DNA from: Apteryx mantelli
Taxonomy: Eukaryota; Chordata; Aves; Apterygiformes; Apterygidae
Direction of reading: 5' to 3'
NCBI RefSeq assembly: GCF_036417845.1
Contig: NC_089982.1
Location: 67,283,684-67,347,683, forward strand
DNA length: 64,000 bases
This document shows positions 21,346-33,900 of the stretch, one piece after another; positions within the stretch are counted from its first letter, which is position 1, and each line of letters opens with the position of its first letter. The notes under the pieces were generated by a model. The model was not told the DNA's origin and ran no database searches. It was given only the letters and a program-made list of their open reading frames with translations. A program made the position numbers and the translations under genes.

Positions 21346-24300
21346 ATATAATTCATTTTATTGTGTTTCTAAATTCCATGCTAATTTTTTCCCAGTGTAG
21401 GTGCTCATCCTGGGTTTATTTTTGACTACAGTTTAGACGATCCAGCCCTCTGAAGTATTGAGCTCTGCCTGTGAATCCTAATGCGGTGTCTGTTCCTGTG
21501 ATTCAGGCTAGTAGACACTCTCTGTCTTCACCTCGCAAACCAGCCTTCTGCAGTAAGTTTTGGCAATAGCTCTCCTAGGATTAAGCTAACAAGTCCCACA
21601 AAGCTAAGATATGATTAGTATGTCTGCCAGTGAATGAAATTTCTTACTGTTCTCCCAGTTTACTTTTTAAAGCCTCTCCTTATGCAGCGGGTATGGCTGG
21701 CAAGCAGTTTCTTTAAATTGCATTGCCAGAAGGCATTTTTCATTGCTCTTCTGTCCAGTGTGCATGTTTAGCTACAGTTATTTTTTCTGCTAAGAAGGGG
21801 CATTTCTCAGTGTGCTGGCACTTTCTTTTCGGACTCACTGCTAGTACCCTTAACTCAGCAAGGGGCATAAGTCCAAAAATTAAAAAGCTAGTTTAAAGAA
21901 ACTGGATCTTGATATTTTTGATCAGAAGGAAGGCAAGAGGATGGTGGAAAAGAGCTTTTGTATCCATTAGCAAACGATTGCACTATTCGAGAGCCAAGGG
22001 GCTTTGAGACTTGGCTATCAAGTTGAATTAAATTAAAAATGTCTCTGCAGAGATGGGCTTAATAAAGAGGAAAAAGTGATCAACGGGAGTGTAGCTCATT
22101 CACGTGGGACCAGAAGAAGCGAGAGCGGAGAATGGATTTTGCAGGATGGCAGTGTCTCCGCTGCGCAGCTGCCAGCCCCAGAGCCAAGCGTGGCAGCCCT
22201 GGCCAGAGCGCCGGCTCGGCACCCGCACCCCGCTTTCTGCCGAGCTAGCTCACAGGCCGTCCTGGGATCAAAGCAGTAAGGAGGGGGCACAAAAGCACCA
22301 GCTGGTGAAGAAAAGGGGTTACAATACATTTTACAGAATTAAATAAGGCAGTGTCTCAAAAAGAGCCTTATTCTGGTCTCCCTGCTCCCAAGGAAGAGCT
22401 CCAGATTACAGCCAAAATAACAGCAGTTACTGAGTGCCTAAAATACTCTTTCTTTCTGCCTTCCCAAATGCAACAATAGTATTGTCTCCCTGGCCTGTAT
22501 TCTGTAATATAAATTGTTTTGGGTAGTAAATAAACTATGCATATCCATAATTTACTGCGCCTGTCAGAACATCAGAAAAGTATAGGACAGTAAGAACAGA
22601 TAACAGAGCATGCCCCTTGGTAATTTTTAATGTATTTTCAAATACATACAATTATGTAAAGAGCAGTAGTTTGTATAAAAATACATTTAATACAGTATGG
22701 TAGCTACAGTGGAAACATTTTAAGGCTGTATATACATTTAGCTTTTTTTAGTAAAGAGATGATGTAATCTATGCTACTGACACATGTATGTACTCTTTCA
22801 GTATGTGAATAAAAGGTAGTAAACAAGACTAATAGTGATGCATTGTGTGTGTTAAAATATCCATACTGTGAAGTAAGCGTGTTCCTGCTTGAATTCAGAG
22901 GAACACTGGGTTTTTGGGCTTCCTTGGAAATAGAGCTTGTGTGTGGTTCAGGGTTGTGAGCTCTCTTCACACCAGCCATAAAGTGGCAAATTATTTCCTG
23001 CTCCTGTCATATAGTACAGAAAATCAGAAGACAAACTATCCACTGTGCTCCTGTACGCATCTGCGACCCACCTAGAGGGTGGACGGATTGACCATATGCC
23101 GTAAGACCTCATACAGATTTGCTGTCAAACTGGGAGCAGCTTTGTAGCCAAGAGTTCCTGAACTACAGCCACAGCTCTTGTTTTGCATGTACAGTGCTGA
23201 GAAATATTAAGTGGCCCGGGGTAAAGAAAAGCCCTGTTAGAGCATGTTCACCTCATTAGGAAGAGGCACGGTTCCCAAAAGTAATTGCAAAAACTAGCAC
23301 TTAAAATATTTTGAACGAGATTGGAGAAGGCAATATACTACCAGAAGCTGTTTCACACTGCCAGAGGGATGGACAAGGTGAGCAAGACCTTGTCCATTTA
23401 GGATCTGTTGTGGTTTTTGGAAACCCGAACTGGAAAGCATCCCTGCCCTGGGCTGGTTTCTGTGCTGGGGTAACTCGGACTTCCAAGGCGTTGCTGTTCC
23501 CTTGCTTTCCTTATACCCCCTCTAGCGTTACTAAGTATGTAATGCAGCTCCCGTTTGATTTTTCAGTTCATATTAAATGCATGTTTTCTTCATTTTTTTC
23601 TTACGACAAAACCAAGAGATCTTCATTCTCAAACTGTAAGGTAATTAAGCAGGCTTCTTAAATGCAGAGGGGATAGGAACCAAACCCTAAAATAACTCCA
23701 TAGACTTTCAGATCTTTACTGTGGTCTCTTAAGATTTTCTAAATTTTACTGGATCATTGACATTTCTTCTGAAATCACAAGAATAAAAATAAATATATCA
23801 TCAGTGAACAAATTTTATTTAAAGTAAGGCTTGAGCATTATTCAGTGATCAAGCTATTCACTAATACAAGGAATAATTTCTTTTGTTTCCTCCTCTTTCT
23901 CCAAAAATAGCAAAATTGCCTGTAACTAATTACAGGTTTGCGCAATCAAAGGCATCTCTGACATATCATAATGGGATGCAATTGCTCTGGGATCACTGCT
24001 TTCCTTTTGGGTATTCCACCTTTTTATGAGTCAGCAGCCTTTGTCATGTGGTTCATTGAAACTACATCATAGTTCAAACATCAGCTTCGAATCAGCACGA
24101 TTTCCCCACCTAGCCTCCCCACTTCTTTGCCCTTGCAAGTTAATTTTTTCCCCATCCTTTATCACCTTTTTCAAATCTTCCTCTGAAAGTTTCTATTCCT
24201 ATTCCTCCTTGAAAGTCACAGCAAGACACCAAGAGAAAAGCATTCCCAAAGAGCAAACCAGGGACTGTTATTCCTCTGCAGATTTTGAGACCAGAGTCAT

Positions 24301-24877
24301 TTTGAAAATTCAAGCCCAAGGCAATTTCACAAGGAACAGCTGTACTTGGTCCCACTCATTTCCTGTCCTAAGGACTGAGCTGCTACCGCAGCTCCCTCTT
24401 GGTAGCAGCGCCTGTGGCCAGCAATTATAGATGCTTTTTTTTCACACCCTAACCCAGAAGTGGAGCAGCAGCTGCTAATGCTGCTTCTCCACCCCGTGTC
24501 TGGAAACCAACCTCTCAGCCCCTCTTGCTTTGCCTGTACAGTCATGGCCTGCTTTTTGAGAAACTCCAAGCTCAATGATTTGTTAGGCTTTTTGACCTTC
24601 AAACTCTAACAGAGCTGGCTGGCCACATGGTGTTTGATCCTCCATAAAATAAGAGGCTGGTACTGTTAAAGCATTTCAAATGATTGATAGCTACAAAAAC
24701 TTAATCCACCTCCAGTAATACTTTCCCCTATAAGCAATTGCTGTTCTTGCCACAGAGCCAAGTGCTGATCTGCAGAGGTGTTTTGCAAAATCTTGAATGT
24801 GAGAAAAGTTGCTGGAAGATGAGATCCATATTATGAAGTGCTAGGAAAGTCCTGTTATTTTTAGGTCTCTTCTGAGT
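21346..24877. other. Intergenic, proximal to the LGI2 3' end
   Basis: Contains alternative AATAAA hexamers at 22529 and about 22808, so part may belong to long LGI2 3' UTRs. A mildly GC-rich spot lies at about 22085-22290. No exon of a further gene is recognised on either strand. Confidence 0.6.
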
Positions 24878-24955
24878 GGAATCATGTCCAAGTCCCAAGG
24901 TACCAACGAACCACTCATGCAGTAGCTGCATACATTGGGAATTGGACATGATTCC
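24878..24955. repeat. Compact 78-base hairpin (inverted repeat)
   Basis: Left arm 24878-24898 and right arm 24935-24955 are complementary over 19 of 21 positions. The outer 14 bases, GGAATCATGTCCAA against TTGGACATGATTCC, pair perfectly. Within the loop, ATGCAG (24917) and CTGCAT (24926) form a second small stem. The size is like a pre-miRNA or a tiny MITE. No flanking target duplication is clear. Confidence 0.8.
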
Positions 24956-27900
24956 CTACAAAACCACGCACAGAAAAGTCAAAGACAAATTGAACCTGAC
25001 ACCACGGCTTGGGGTGAAGAAAATGTTGAAAGGAAGCATCTGGACTTGTACAAGCCACACTGGAATGATTTGCAGAGGGATGTGATGCAGTCTGGCAGGC
25101 AGGCAAGGAAGATACAATTTTATAGTCTGTGGGATGGGTTGAGAAAGATGATATGGGTATTGGGAAGATTTGAAAAGAAATTTCAGTAGGCATCTCCTTA
25201 TTCCAGTTTTGCTATTTCAGTGAGGTAGACTACTCAGAGTTTGGTGGAAAGCAAGGAAAGCAGGTGGCAGAAGTTTAATACAGGTAATATTGAAATAGAG
25301 ATTAGAAAACTAGAGATGGTGAGACTGTAGGCAACTGATTAGTTAATGTGAGGGAAAGAAGTCATATTTTTCTAAGCACAGAGATTAATCAGTATGAGAT
25401 CAGAGAATCAGGGAAAACAAAAAAATATATATTTCTAACTGAAGGAAAGGATAGGAATGACAGAATACAAAGTGTGACTTTATTTAATTGCTGTGCAGAG
25501 AAAGTATCTAAGCGCATTTCCAAGGTCATTCAGAGAATGCAATCCACATCATTTTCCTTTTCAGAGTCACCCTAGTTTATGCTTAATTAAACTATGCAAG
25601 CTCTGCACACTCTAGAAAATGCCCTTTTTATTACATTGTAAGCAATTTGCATTTCTAAAGGGCATTTGGGAAGCATAACATCACCAAAATGAAGGGGTTC
25701 TGGTAGCCTTGCTCCCATTTTTATTCATTTGCAATTGTTGACTTTTATTCCAAAGTTCATTTCTATTTCCTGCTTGGACATTAGCACTGGATTGTACAAG
25801 AATGCTTATTTTCTGACTTCAGTGGTTGTTTCAATTCTTCTGGCTCAGCAGTCTCCTTGCAGGCTGACGCATCCTCCAGCTGCAGGTGTGCCCTGACAAT
25901 TATTTCTCCATTTTAGTCTGATGCATGAAAGGTCAGTGGGTTAGGAAACTGCTCACCATCCATTATTAGTAGAGTCAATGTGGAACCAGAGCTGGCAGAT
26001 GGAAGGAGGGAGCGGCGCTGCCATCTGTATTTCAGTCACTGTCTCTTCCATTTCTTTGTCTTCTGGTCTTGCCAGTATGGTAAATGGTTTAGCCAGAGTT
26101 TTATAGAAAGTGAGGTATGAGTGAGGTCAGGATGGTGGAGATTTACTTGGGATGCTTCTCAGAGAAAGCTGGAGATGAAACTAGGAGAAACAGAAGTTAA
26201 ATCAGCAACTCGGGTTAATAGCATCCTCCTACTCGATGTTTCTAAATTCCATAGCCTAGAGGTCTTCTCAGATCCCCAGCTTCTCTCTGTTCCTGCTGGC
26301 AGCATTTTCTAACTCTGCTTTGTACCATTAGTGTCTGGGGAGAAAACTGCAGGCCTTTCATTTTGGAGAAAGGTTCATTACAATTATCTGTGCCTCTGCC
26401 ACCTCGGGATCTGATTATGGTGCTGGTGTTGCACCTTGAAACTGTTACAATTAAGGCTTAATGAAGTGAGTAACTACAGAGCCCTGAAGTTACTCCCCAC
26501 CAACTTATTGCATCTGTCTCTATCGTTAGGAATAGCTACCACCTGATCTTTACAAGGTTTTAAAAGGGAAACCTCATATTCTGAATTTGTCCTGGGAAAT
26601 CTCAAATGACTGGGATTCTGTATGGGCAGCTCCCCTTCCCTGTCACAACCCAGACTGGATGAGCTCAGAGCATTCTGCAGGTTGAAAATAGATGAGGTTG
26701 GGAGAAAACAGATTTTTGGGCTGGAGCAGAGCCGTCTTAAATGATAAGAAAACTCTGGGCAACAGCTGCGTGGAGAGGGCTCTGGCTCTGAGTCCCAGGC
26801 CCACTTTGCATGTGGTGTAGCGCCTGGTCCATGCGGTAATGCACACACAGCTGCACAGGGGCTGATGCGCCTGGAAGAGGCTGCTCTGCGGGAGCCCATG
26901 GCCTAAGGCAGCGCTCGCAGGAGCCTCCTTGCCTCCAAGAGGTGCTGGAGCGCTTTGCTGAGTGCTGCTAGGCTTGCTCCTCCCTGCTAGTGAAACATGA
27001 AGCTAACTAGCACTTTAAGGACTTCTTGCCACCCTTGGCTTGAAATGAAGCATATATGTGTGCAGATACACTTATTAATCTTACCCTGCCATGCTAGTAA
27101 CAAATAGTTATTGGTTCCTTTATTTTTCTTAGATATGGATCCAGATAGATGTGGGGGTAGAATGGAAGGTAAAAGTTTATCTCTTTTCAGTTTTCTTTCC
27201 TTCCCCTTTGCCCCCAATTTTTTTGCCTCTGTCTTCCTAATCACTGGGAGATTATTATGTCTGAGTCATCAGAGTTTAAGAACCACATGCCATTTTCGCC
27301 TAAATGACAACTGAGATATTTATCTTTATTGTTGTAGGGAGACTCATATCAACATCTGCAGGTCAGATGAGGGTAATTTGCCTTTTGATATTTTTGATGG
27401 ACTATCAGTGAGCACCAACTGATGCAGATCCTGGCCCTTTGGCAGCAGAAGGAAGAAGTTCTCTTAGTTTGGCATCAAGTGGTTCTGTGCCCCTTTTTTC
27501 TCAGTGAAGACACTAGCTCCCTTGGGAAAGGCGCTGAGGGAAAGGCTAAACTATCTATCTATGAAAGCAAGGAGGAACAAATCCTCTTTTACAAGATGTT
27601 GACTTCAGAGTCCTGCTCTACTTTGGAATACCTTAGCAAATGTGTCTGGTGCTCAGAACGTGATACTGGCAGCCGCTATGGTGTTGCTTGGTGCAGGAGT
27701 TGCAGGAAGGGTTTCTAAAATGCCTGGAGCTTTGGAATAGGCAGAGATTTAGTAGCAAAGGGAAGGGGTAGATGCTAATGGGAGTAGATTACTTACTGAT
27801 GTTCTGACAGATGTAGGAGAAGGGGGTGAGAATTACTCTTTGAATTTGGGAGTTCATGAAGCTGCTGAAAGCTCAGCACTGCCACGTGGAGCTATATACA

Positions 27901-30900
27901 GATCTTTGCCATCCGACCAAGGGACTGGGCCTTTCAGTGAGACCCTCTTCAATGAGCACTGGGAGAGAAGAATCCACTTGCAATATGAGGGCTGTAAAGA
28001 GGGCTGTGCAAAACATGAAGAGCTCTCTGTCATGAGAAATGCTGTGTGGTTGCTGCAGTCCTCCACAGAAGCATACCAGATTCCTTATGAAATCTTGCAA
28101 AAATTTTCACTTTTTCAATTGTTATTTAATTCCTTAATGGTGCTGTTGACTTTAGTGTTTGCTTTTCTGAGACTCCTTCTCCAGTTTATATTTAGTGAAT
28201 TGAATATTAATTGTGTTTTCCACCTTCTTTTCTATTCCATCCATTTTGGTCATGCCTGTGATAGGAAGGATCAGCAGAGACAAGGAATTCAGGTATTGGA
28301 GAGACTGTCAGATCATGACCTGACCCAAGATAAGCCCTTACTATGGAAGGAGAGCAAACAGAAAATATACTGTTTATAACCAGTTGTGTAGAAAACCCAG
28401 GCATTCTGACTATTTAATTCTCTGTTCCCCTCATCTTCCTCAAAATGTGTATAGATGAAATCACTTCTACGTCATTTGCAGCACCAGAGTGTTCCTAAGT
28501 ATAGACTTATCTTGGTAACCTTGTAGTGAATGTCAGTGGTCAGTTAAGTCACCACTTAGCACTGACACTGAAGCTATTTAGGAAGTAATGAGTTGGCACA
28601 GCATACTAACTTCTGGAATAACTGGGAGCTTGCTGATATCTGATGCATGCCCTATGCAGTGGTATAATTTAGGAAAGAGAGTGAGTCACTCCTACAGCTC
28701 CCAACTGCAGCCCAAGGCATTAGGCTTGTCTTTAATTAAAAAAAACTCAGGTTCATCCATGGTTTCCCCCCCTTCACCTTCACTTGTCCACATTGACAAC
28801 TAATTCAGGATCTTTCCTTTCGACCAAAGAAGACCAACGATCTGTAGTTATCAAAGTGTATTGTGACACTGAGGTAAACACCTCAGTAAAGATACATAGT
28901 CATAAAAATGGTGACAAAATGGCCTTCTGTAACCCCTCTGAGAAGTAGCTCATAAATTCTTCCCCACCCTACCCCTCTGTAGGGCTCCCCGTGGGTGGCG
29001 AAAGGAGAACGCTTACTGGGACCTCTCTTTGGGGGAGACGGGGTCTGCTCAGAGCTTGGCACTTGGAAAGAAGGGCAGGCAAGCGACCCCATTAGTTTCT
29101 TAGAAACAAGCCATGGTTGTTGGTCATGGGCAGCATCTAAGAGAGTGTGGGGTTTTGCAAAAGACAAGATGTTGTAAGCAGAGGCTTTGAATTCCCCTGA
29201 GCAACAGCAAATGGGGGTGAGGGCTACTCAGGGAGCAGCTTCTCCTGCCTGGAGAGGGCACAGTGTGCGGGGAGCGCTCCTGCAGCTTATTTTGTATAAA
29301 GCGAGTTTGTATAAAGCGAGTTTCATTCAGAAGTGGCACATGATTTACATGAACAACTCAGCAAGAGAGACTGGGAGGAAGTCTGCTCCAATCCATAGGA
29401 ATGGATGGATCTCTGCCTTTCCTTCCCCTGCTTCATAAAGACTGATAGTTGTTGTGGCCAAGAAACGCCACAAGGCACGGTATATAGTTACAAATCATTT
29501 TGCGTGGGAGGGCCAGAAAGGATGTCTAGATGGTCCCACACAGCTTTCAGCACTCCCTTCTTTTTGCAGCATGACTTTGAGTAGGTAGTCGAATTTGCCA
29601 CCTTGGTGTATTTGCTGGTGACCTTCCAGTTACGGGTGCTACTACAAGCAGGTGCAAGGCTTGCATGGTTCCATATTTTTGTTTCGTATTCTCAAACCAA
29701 TACCAGTCTTCCAACTGGTTCCCATGTAAAGCTACAAATATACTCCTCATGGGGAGTACACAGCTTCATTCTCAGCAAGATAAACTACACATTTCACTGA
29801 ATTTGTTCTCTAGTGTCAACAAATCATATCTGAATTCTCTCAGTTTAAATATATTTTCAGAAAAATCCAGTGCTGGATACATCCTATTACACAAGTGTAT
29901 GAAGATCAAAGGAAAAATGATTCGGAAAGGTTTCTCTCTTCTTCCTTTTTTTTTTTTTTACTGTTTCTTCTCTCTCTGAAATCTTTCACATGCAGATGTT
30001 GATGGTTTGTCAAACAAACATAAAAAACAGCTTAGTTTCTGCAGAGACAAGGAAATAGAATATCTAAGGGAATGGCAAAAAGTAGGAGCAAATGAAATAT
30101 CTTTTCAATAACATGCAAGGTTACAGAAAACAAGGATATTCATGAACCTTCTAAAACTGAATGCAAGGCAATGAGATTGTATTTACTTTAGCAAGAGAGC
30201 TTTCTTTTGTCTCTTTGTTTTTAACCCTAAATTATTTGCATTTCCTCCCGTGGCAATAAATTCAATCCTTTGCAAGTATATTTGGCTTTTGCTCGGTAAT
30301 ATCTATTACAATAAAACATATGACATTTATTTTCATAGCTGAACAGGAGATACAGATGGAAATTCAAGAAAGGTAAAAAGAGCTATTATACTAAATATGT
30401 GTTCTGCACACTAAACTACTTAACTTCTTGTCTCTGGTCTTTCACTGTTCAGGTCAACAGACATTTGACATGTTGCCAAAATAACATACTCCTTTTGCAT
30501 GGACTAGAGATTGCTCAGTAGTGACCTCTCTGCCCAGTTAAAGGCTAGATTGAAAAAAACACCAAGCGTCTCTAAAGGCTTCTGCCTTCTCTTGCTTGGC
30601 TGCGTACTGAGAAAGACTGTGCAGGTAGCGATTACCAGCAGGTCGTTACATGCCTTTCCAGAAATAGCATGAAAGGACAACTTCAGTTGGTGCAAGATGT
30701 TCTACTCCATGGTTCTCTTCTGTTTGTTTTTTAACAGATGACTGTGTAGATAAGAGAGACATTGAGAGCACTGTGTGCAATCGGTGTGATTGCTGCACCA
30801 TTGGGAATGGGAAGAAACAGAAGGGCAGAGAGTCTTGCCCTTCCAGCGGGGTGGCTGGCAGTACTGAAGTACTGCGCAGGCAGAGCATTTCTAGGCTGGT

Positions 30901-33900
30901 AGACCCTCAGGTCTCTGTGCTGCGTGTGGCTTAACAAGTTGGAGACCATTGTGCTGCACCCCATTGGAAGGTGTGGATGCCCGGTGTCACTTTGCAGACT
31001 TTAATGCATCTCTGCCAGAGGATGTGCCATGCTTAGAGAACTGCTGCTTATAGGATGAGAGAAAAGGTCCTGATGTGGATAAACAATGGAGGAAAAGGTG
31101 GGAAATAGAGAGCAGAAGGAAATATGCAGTTTTCAGGATGAAGAAAAATTACCGCAGAGGTGACTGTGACCAGCATAGTCTCACACAGTCTGTCTGAGGC
31201 CCAGCTGTTGTGTGCATTTGATTAAAGGCACCTCCAATGGGTGATTCAGCTTTTCTGTTAACTGAATTACCTTTCAGAGAAGCTTGTCTCTCTCCATGAC
31301 CTATCCAAGGAGTTTGCAGTCTCTTGCTCCTGACTGAAGTGTTTAGAGCTCAAAGCTCTGAGCTCAGGATATGTCTGCAACCTTCCAGCAATGGTGTAGG
31401 GTCTGAGATTTCAACATGCAACTTCGGTGGCTGCAAATTTGGTGTCTTTGCCAGAAGCTTTAGAGGATGAAGAAAGAGTCCTGCCTGTTGTATCTGATTC
31501 TCTTTGTGATGAAAAGGAAAAGATTATTTCAAAGTTCTTTCCTTGCATAGTCCACCTATGTTCAGCTCCTCTGTTGGCATCGGGGATTTATCATAAGTGA
31601 CATGTGGGGTCATGAGCAGCTCGGGGAGGGGAAAGAGCCCTGCCCTGGGGAGGGAGGTGGTTTCAAACCAGGCAAGACTCTGCCCACTGGCAAGGGGTCT
31701 TCTTGGCCTTTCGAGGTGCAATGGCCAAGACAGGGCAGACAATGCACTGTGCAGGAACAATGGCGCAAACCTGTAGCTCTGCAATGAGAGATGATGCAAG
31801 CTGGGAGGGCAGCAGACTGGAGTGGACTTCAGCGAGTTCTCATCTGTTTAACACCCTAAAAAACTGCATCATTACAGTGGGCCAAGCAATGACCTGGCTC
31901 CCTTGAAATGGGAGACAGACCTGCAGGTACCAATGGATTCATGTGATTCTCCTGGCTGTAAGTCTAGCTGATCCTTCCAAAGAGCACACATTTCATTTAT
32001 TTCCTCCTGGCTGTTAAAATTCCTCTTTTTCTCTCTTGTTCCCTCTTCCAACTGCTCTTTCACCCTCCAACTGGTGTGGGCAGCTAAACTGAAAGAAGAA
32101 AAATGGACAGAAGGGAAGAAGACAGAAGGACTCCATCAAGAACCAGTCTTTGATGGAAACTCAAGATATCTCTGCGGTAAGAGGGTAAGAAGGTGTTTCC
32201 AGAGGTCTTCCTTTCTCTTTGTGTTTATTGTCTGTCACAGGCATTACTTACAGGTCAGTGCAGCTGAACTAAACTGCTAGTCTGAAAGCATTCCTGGGCC
32301 TAAAACCCTCAAACCATTGTGAGAAGGTAGCACTCGAATGAGGCTGACCTTGTCCACGTTCTGCCAGCCCAGGTCTGTTCCCATTCCCAACATCACTCCG
32401 AGTCATGTCGGCATTTTTCAGCAAAGTGAACCCCACAGGCACTTTCTGCCCCTAGTCTCCGATAATTTGATTAATAGGCTAGATTGAGCACAGTTCTCCT
32501 TATAGAGCAACCTCACATCACTGAGAGGGTGCAATGGCTATTTTCCAAACTGCTCAGTGTGGAGCACTAGGGCTTAAGATATGGCGTAGAGAATTGTCCT
32601 GATAAGCAACAATGAAGGAAGCGGGGACATTAGTCACAAGGAGACCATGGCTTTGACAGTGACAGCTGATGATGTACAGCAGCTGCATTTGGTTTGCAAT
32701 CAATTCAGGCTACACTTCAGATGTTTAGGTGTCTTTTTTTTATTATTTTTAAGCATATCCAGAGAATTATGCACGTCACTTCAGTTGTTGTGTAAGCACA
32801 AGACTGAAAAAGTGTTCTCTTTCAAATTCCCAAAGGCCTGCTAAAGCCCCAAAACAAGCAGCAAGGATTAATTCCTCCCCAGATAAGATTCTCCTAAATC
32901 CTAACAGATAATTTGTTTGAAGTTTAATTTTAGTTTGTTATTACACACACGGGTCTTATCTTCATTCAGAATCGTTAGCAAAATTAAACAAGTCTCTTCA
33001 AACAGGAAAGGGAAGCATAGCAAGAGCCCAAGTAAATGAGTGAAAAGCAGAGCTCATGTCACTAATGGTAAGTTTACACAGGGCTGGCAAACCTGTGACC
33101 TCAGGGAACCTCTGGTTTGTCATGTTCTCCCCCTCAGCAGGCACATGTTGGTCCATGTTGGAGAGGTACAACCTGCCCTCCAGTCTCTGGGAGGATAATC
33201 CCATGATGCTCAAGGCACCTCCGCTGTGATCAGTGTTAGACTACGGATGTCGCATCCCTCATCCTGGCTAACAGGATACTCCAGCCCATGATTCCCCAGC
33301 TCTTGCCTGTCTCTCTCCATACACAGCATCTTAAGGTGTGCTTCCTCATGCACCAGAAGATGCTATGGCAGCAGGGTGCAGAGGGACAAGGAACAGAAGA
33401 AAAACAAGGTCAGGTAGCTTCTTGCATCATGTGTAATACATGAAAATGTGCCCTATAGGAGTGGTTCAACAGGGTTGAAGTTTATGCCAATTGCTTTGAG
33501 TGGTAAATCAGTATTTCCACCAGTGGGCTGAACTCTTTTCTTCTAGCCAGAATGATATAGAGTCTAGTGAAGAGTCCGGTTCCCCATTACACCACTCCGT
33601 AAATGGGATTTGAGCCCTCAGCCTAAAGTCAGAGGAGGGGTCTGAGCACGCTGGCAATGCAGTGTGCTCTGGGTCAGGGAGAGGTTTAAGTGACTATCTA
33701 GACAGCTGCCATTTTTATGCCATTTGACCTCAGTCAACATCATTACGATTAGGTTCAACTAACCAACCATGTCAGCATTTGATGTATAATCTTTTCTTTG
33801 TAAAATGTAAGATTCTCCTCAGAAAATGTTTCAAAAGTCTCTCTCCTTAACTGCAGTGAGTGTAAAAATCCCAGATCTAGAAAAGCAGTCAAGGGACTAA

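Noticed and set aside
24026-24430. 134-codon + strand open frame
   Set aside because: No domain, no promoter or splice context; Ser-rich random-looking translation.
27840-28379. 179-codon open frame in the intergenic desert with a hydrophobic middle segment
   Set aside because: It starts at TTG; the first ATG is at 28032, giving only about 115 residues. No family resemblance, no CpG promoter, no clear splice partners. Likely chance; cross-species alignment and RNA-seq would decide.
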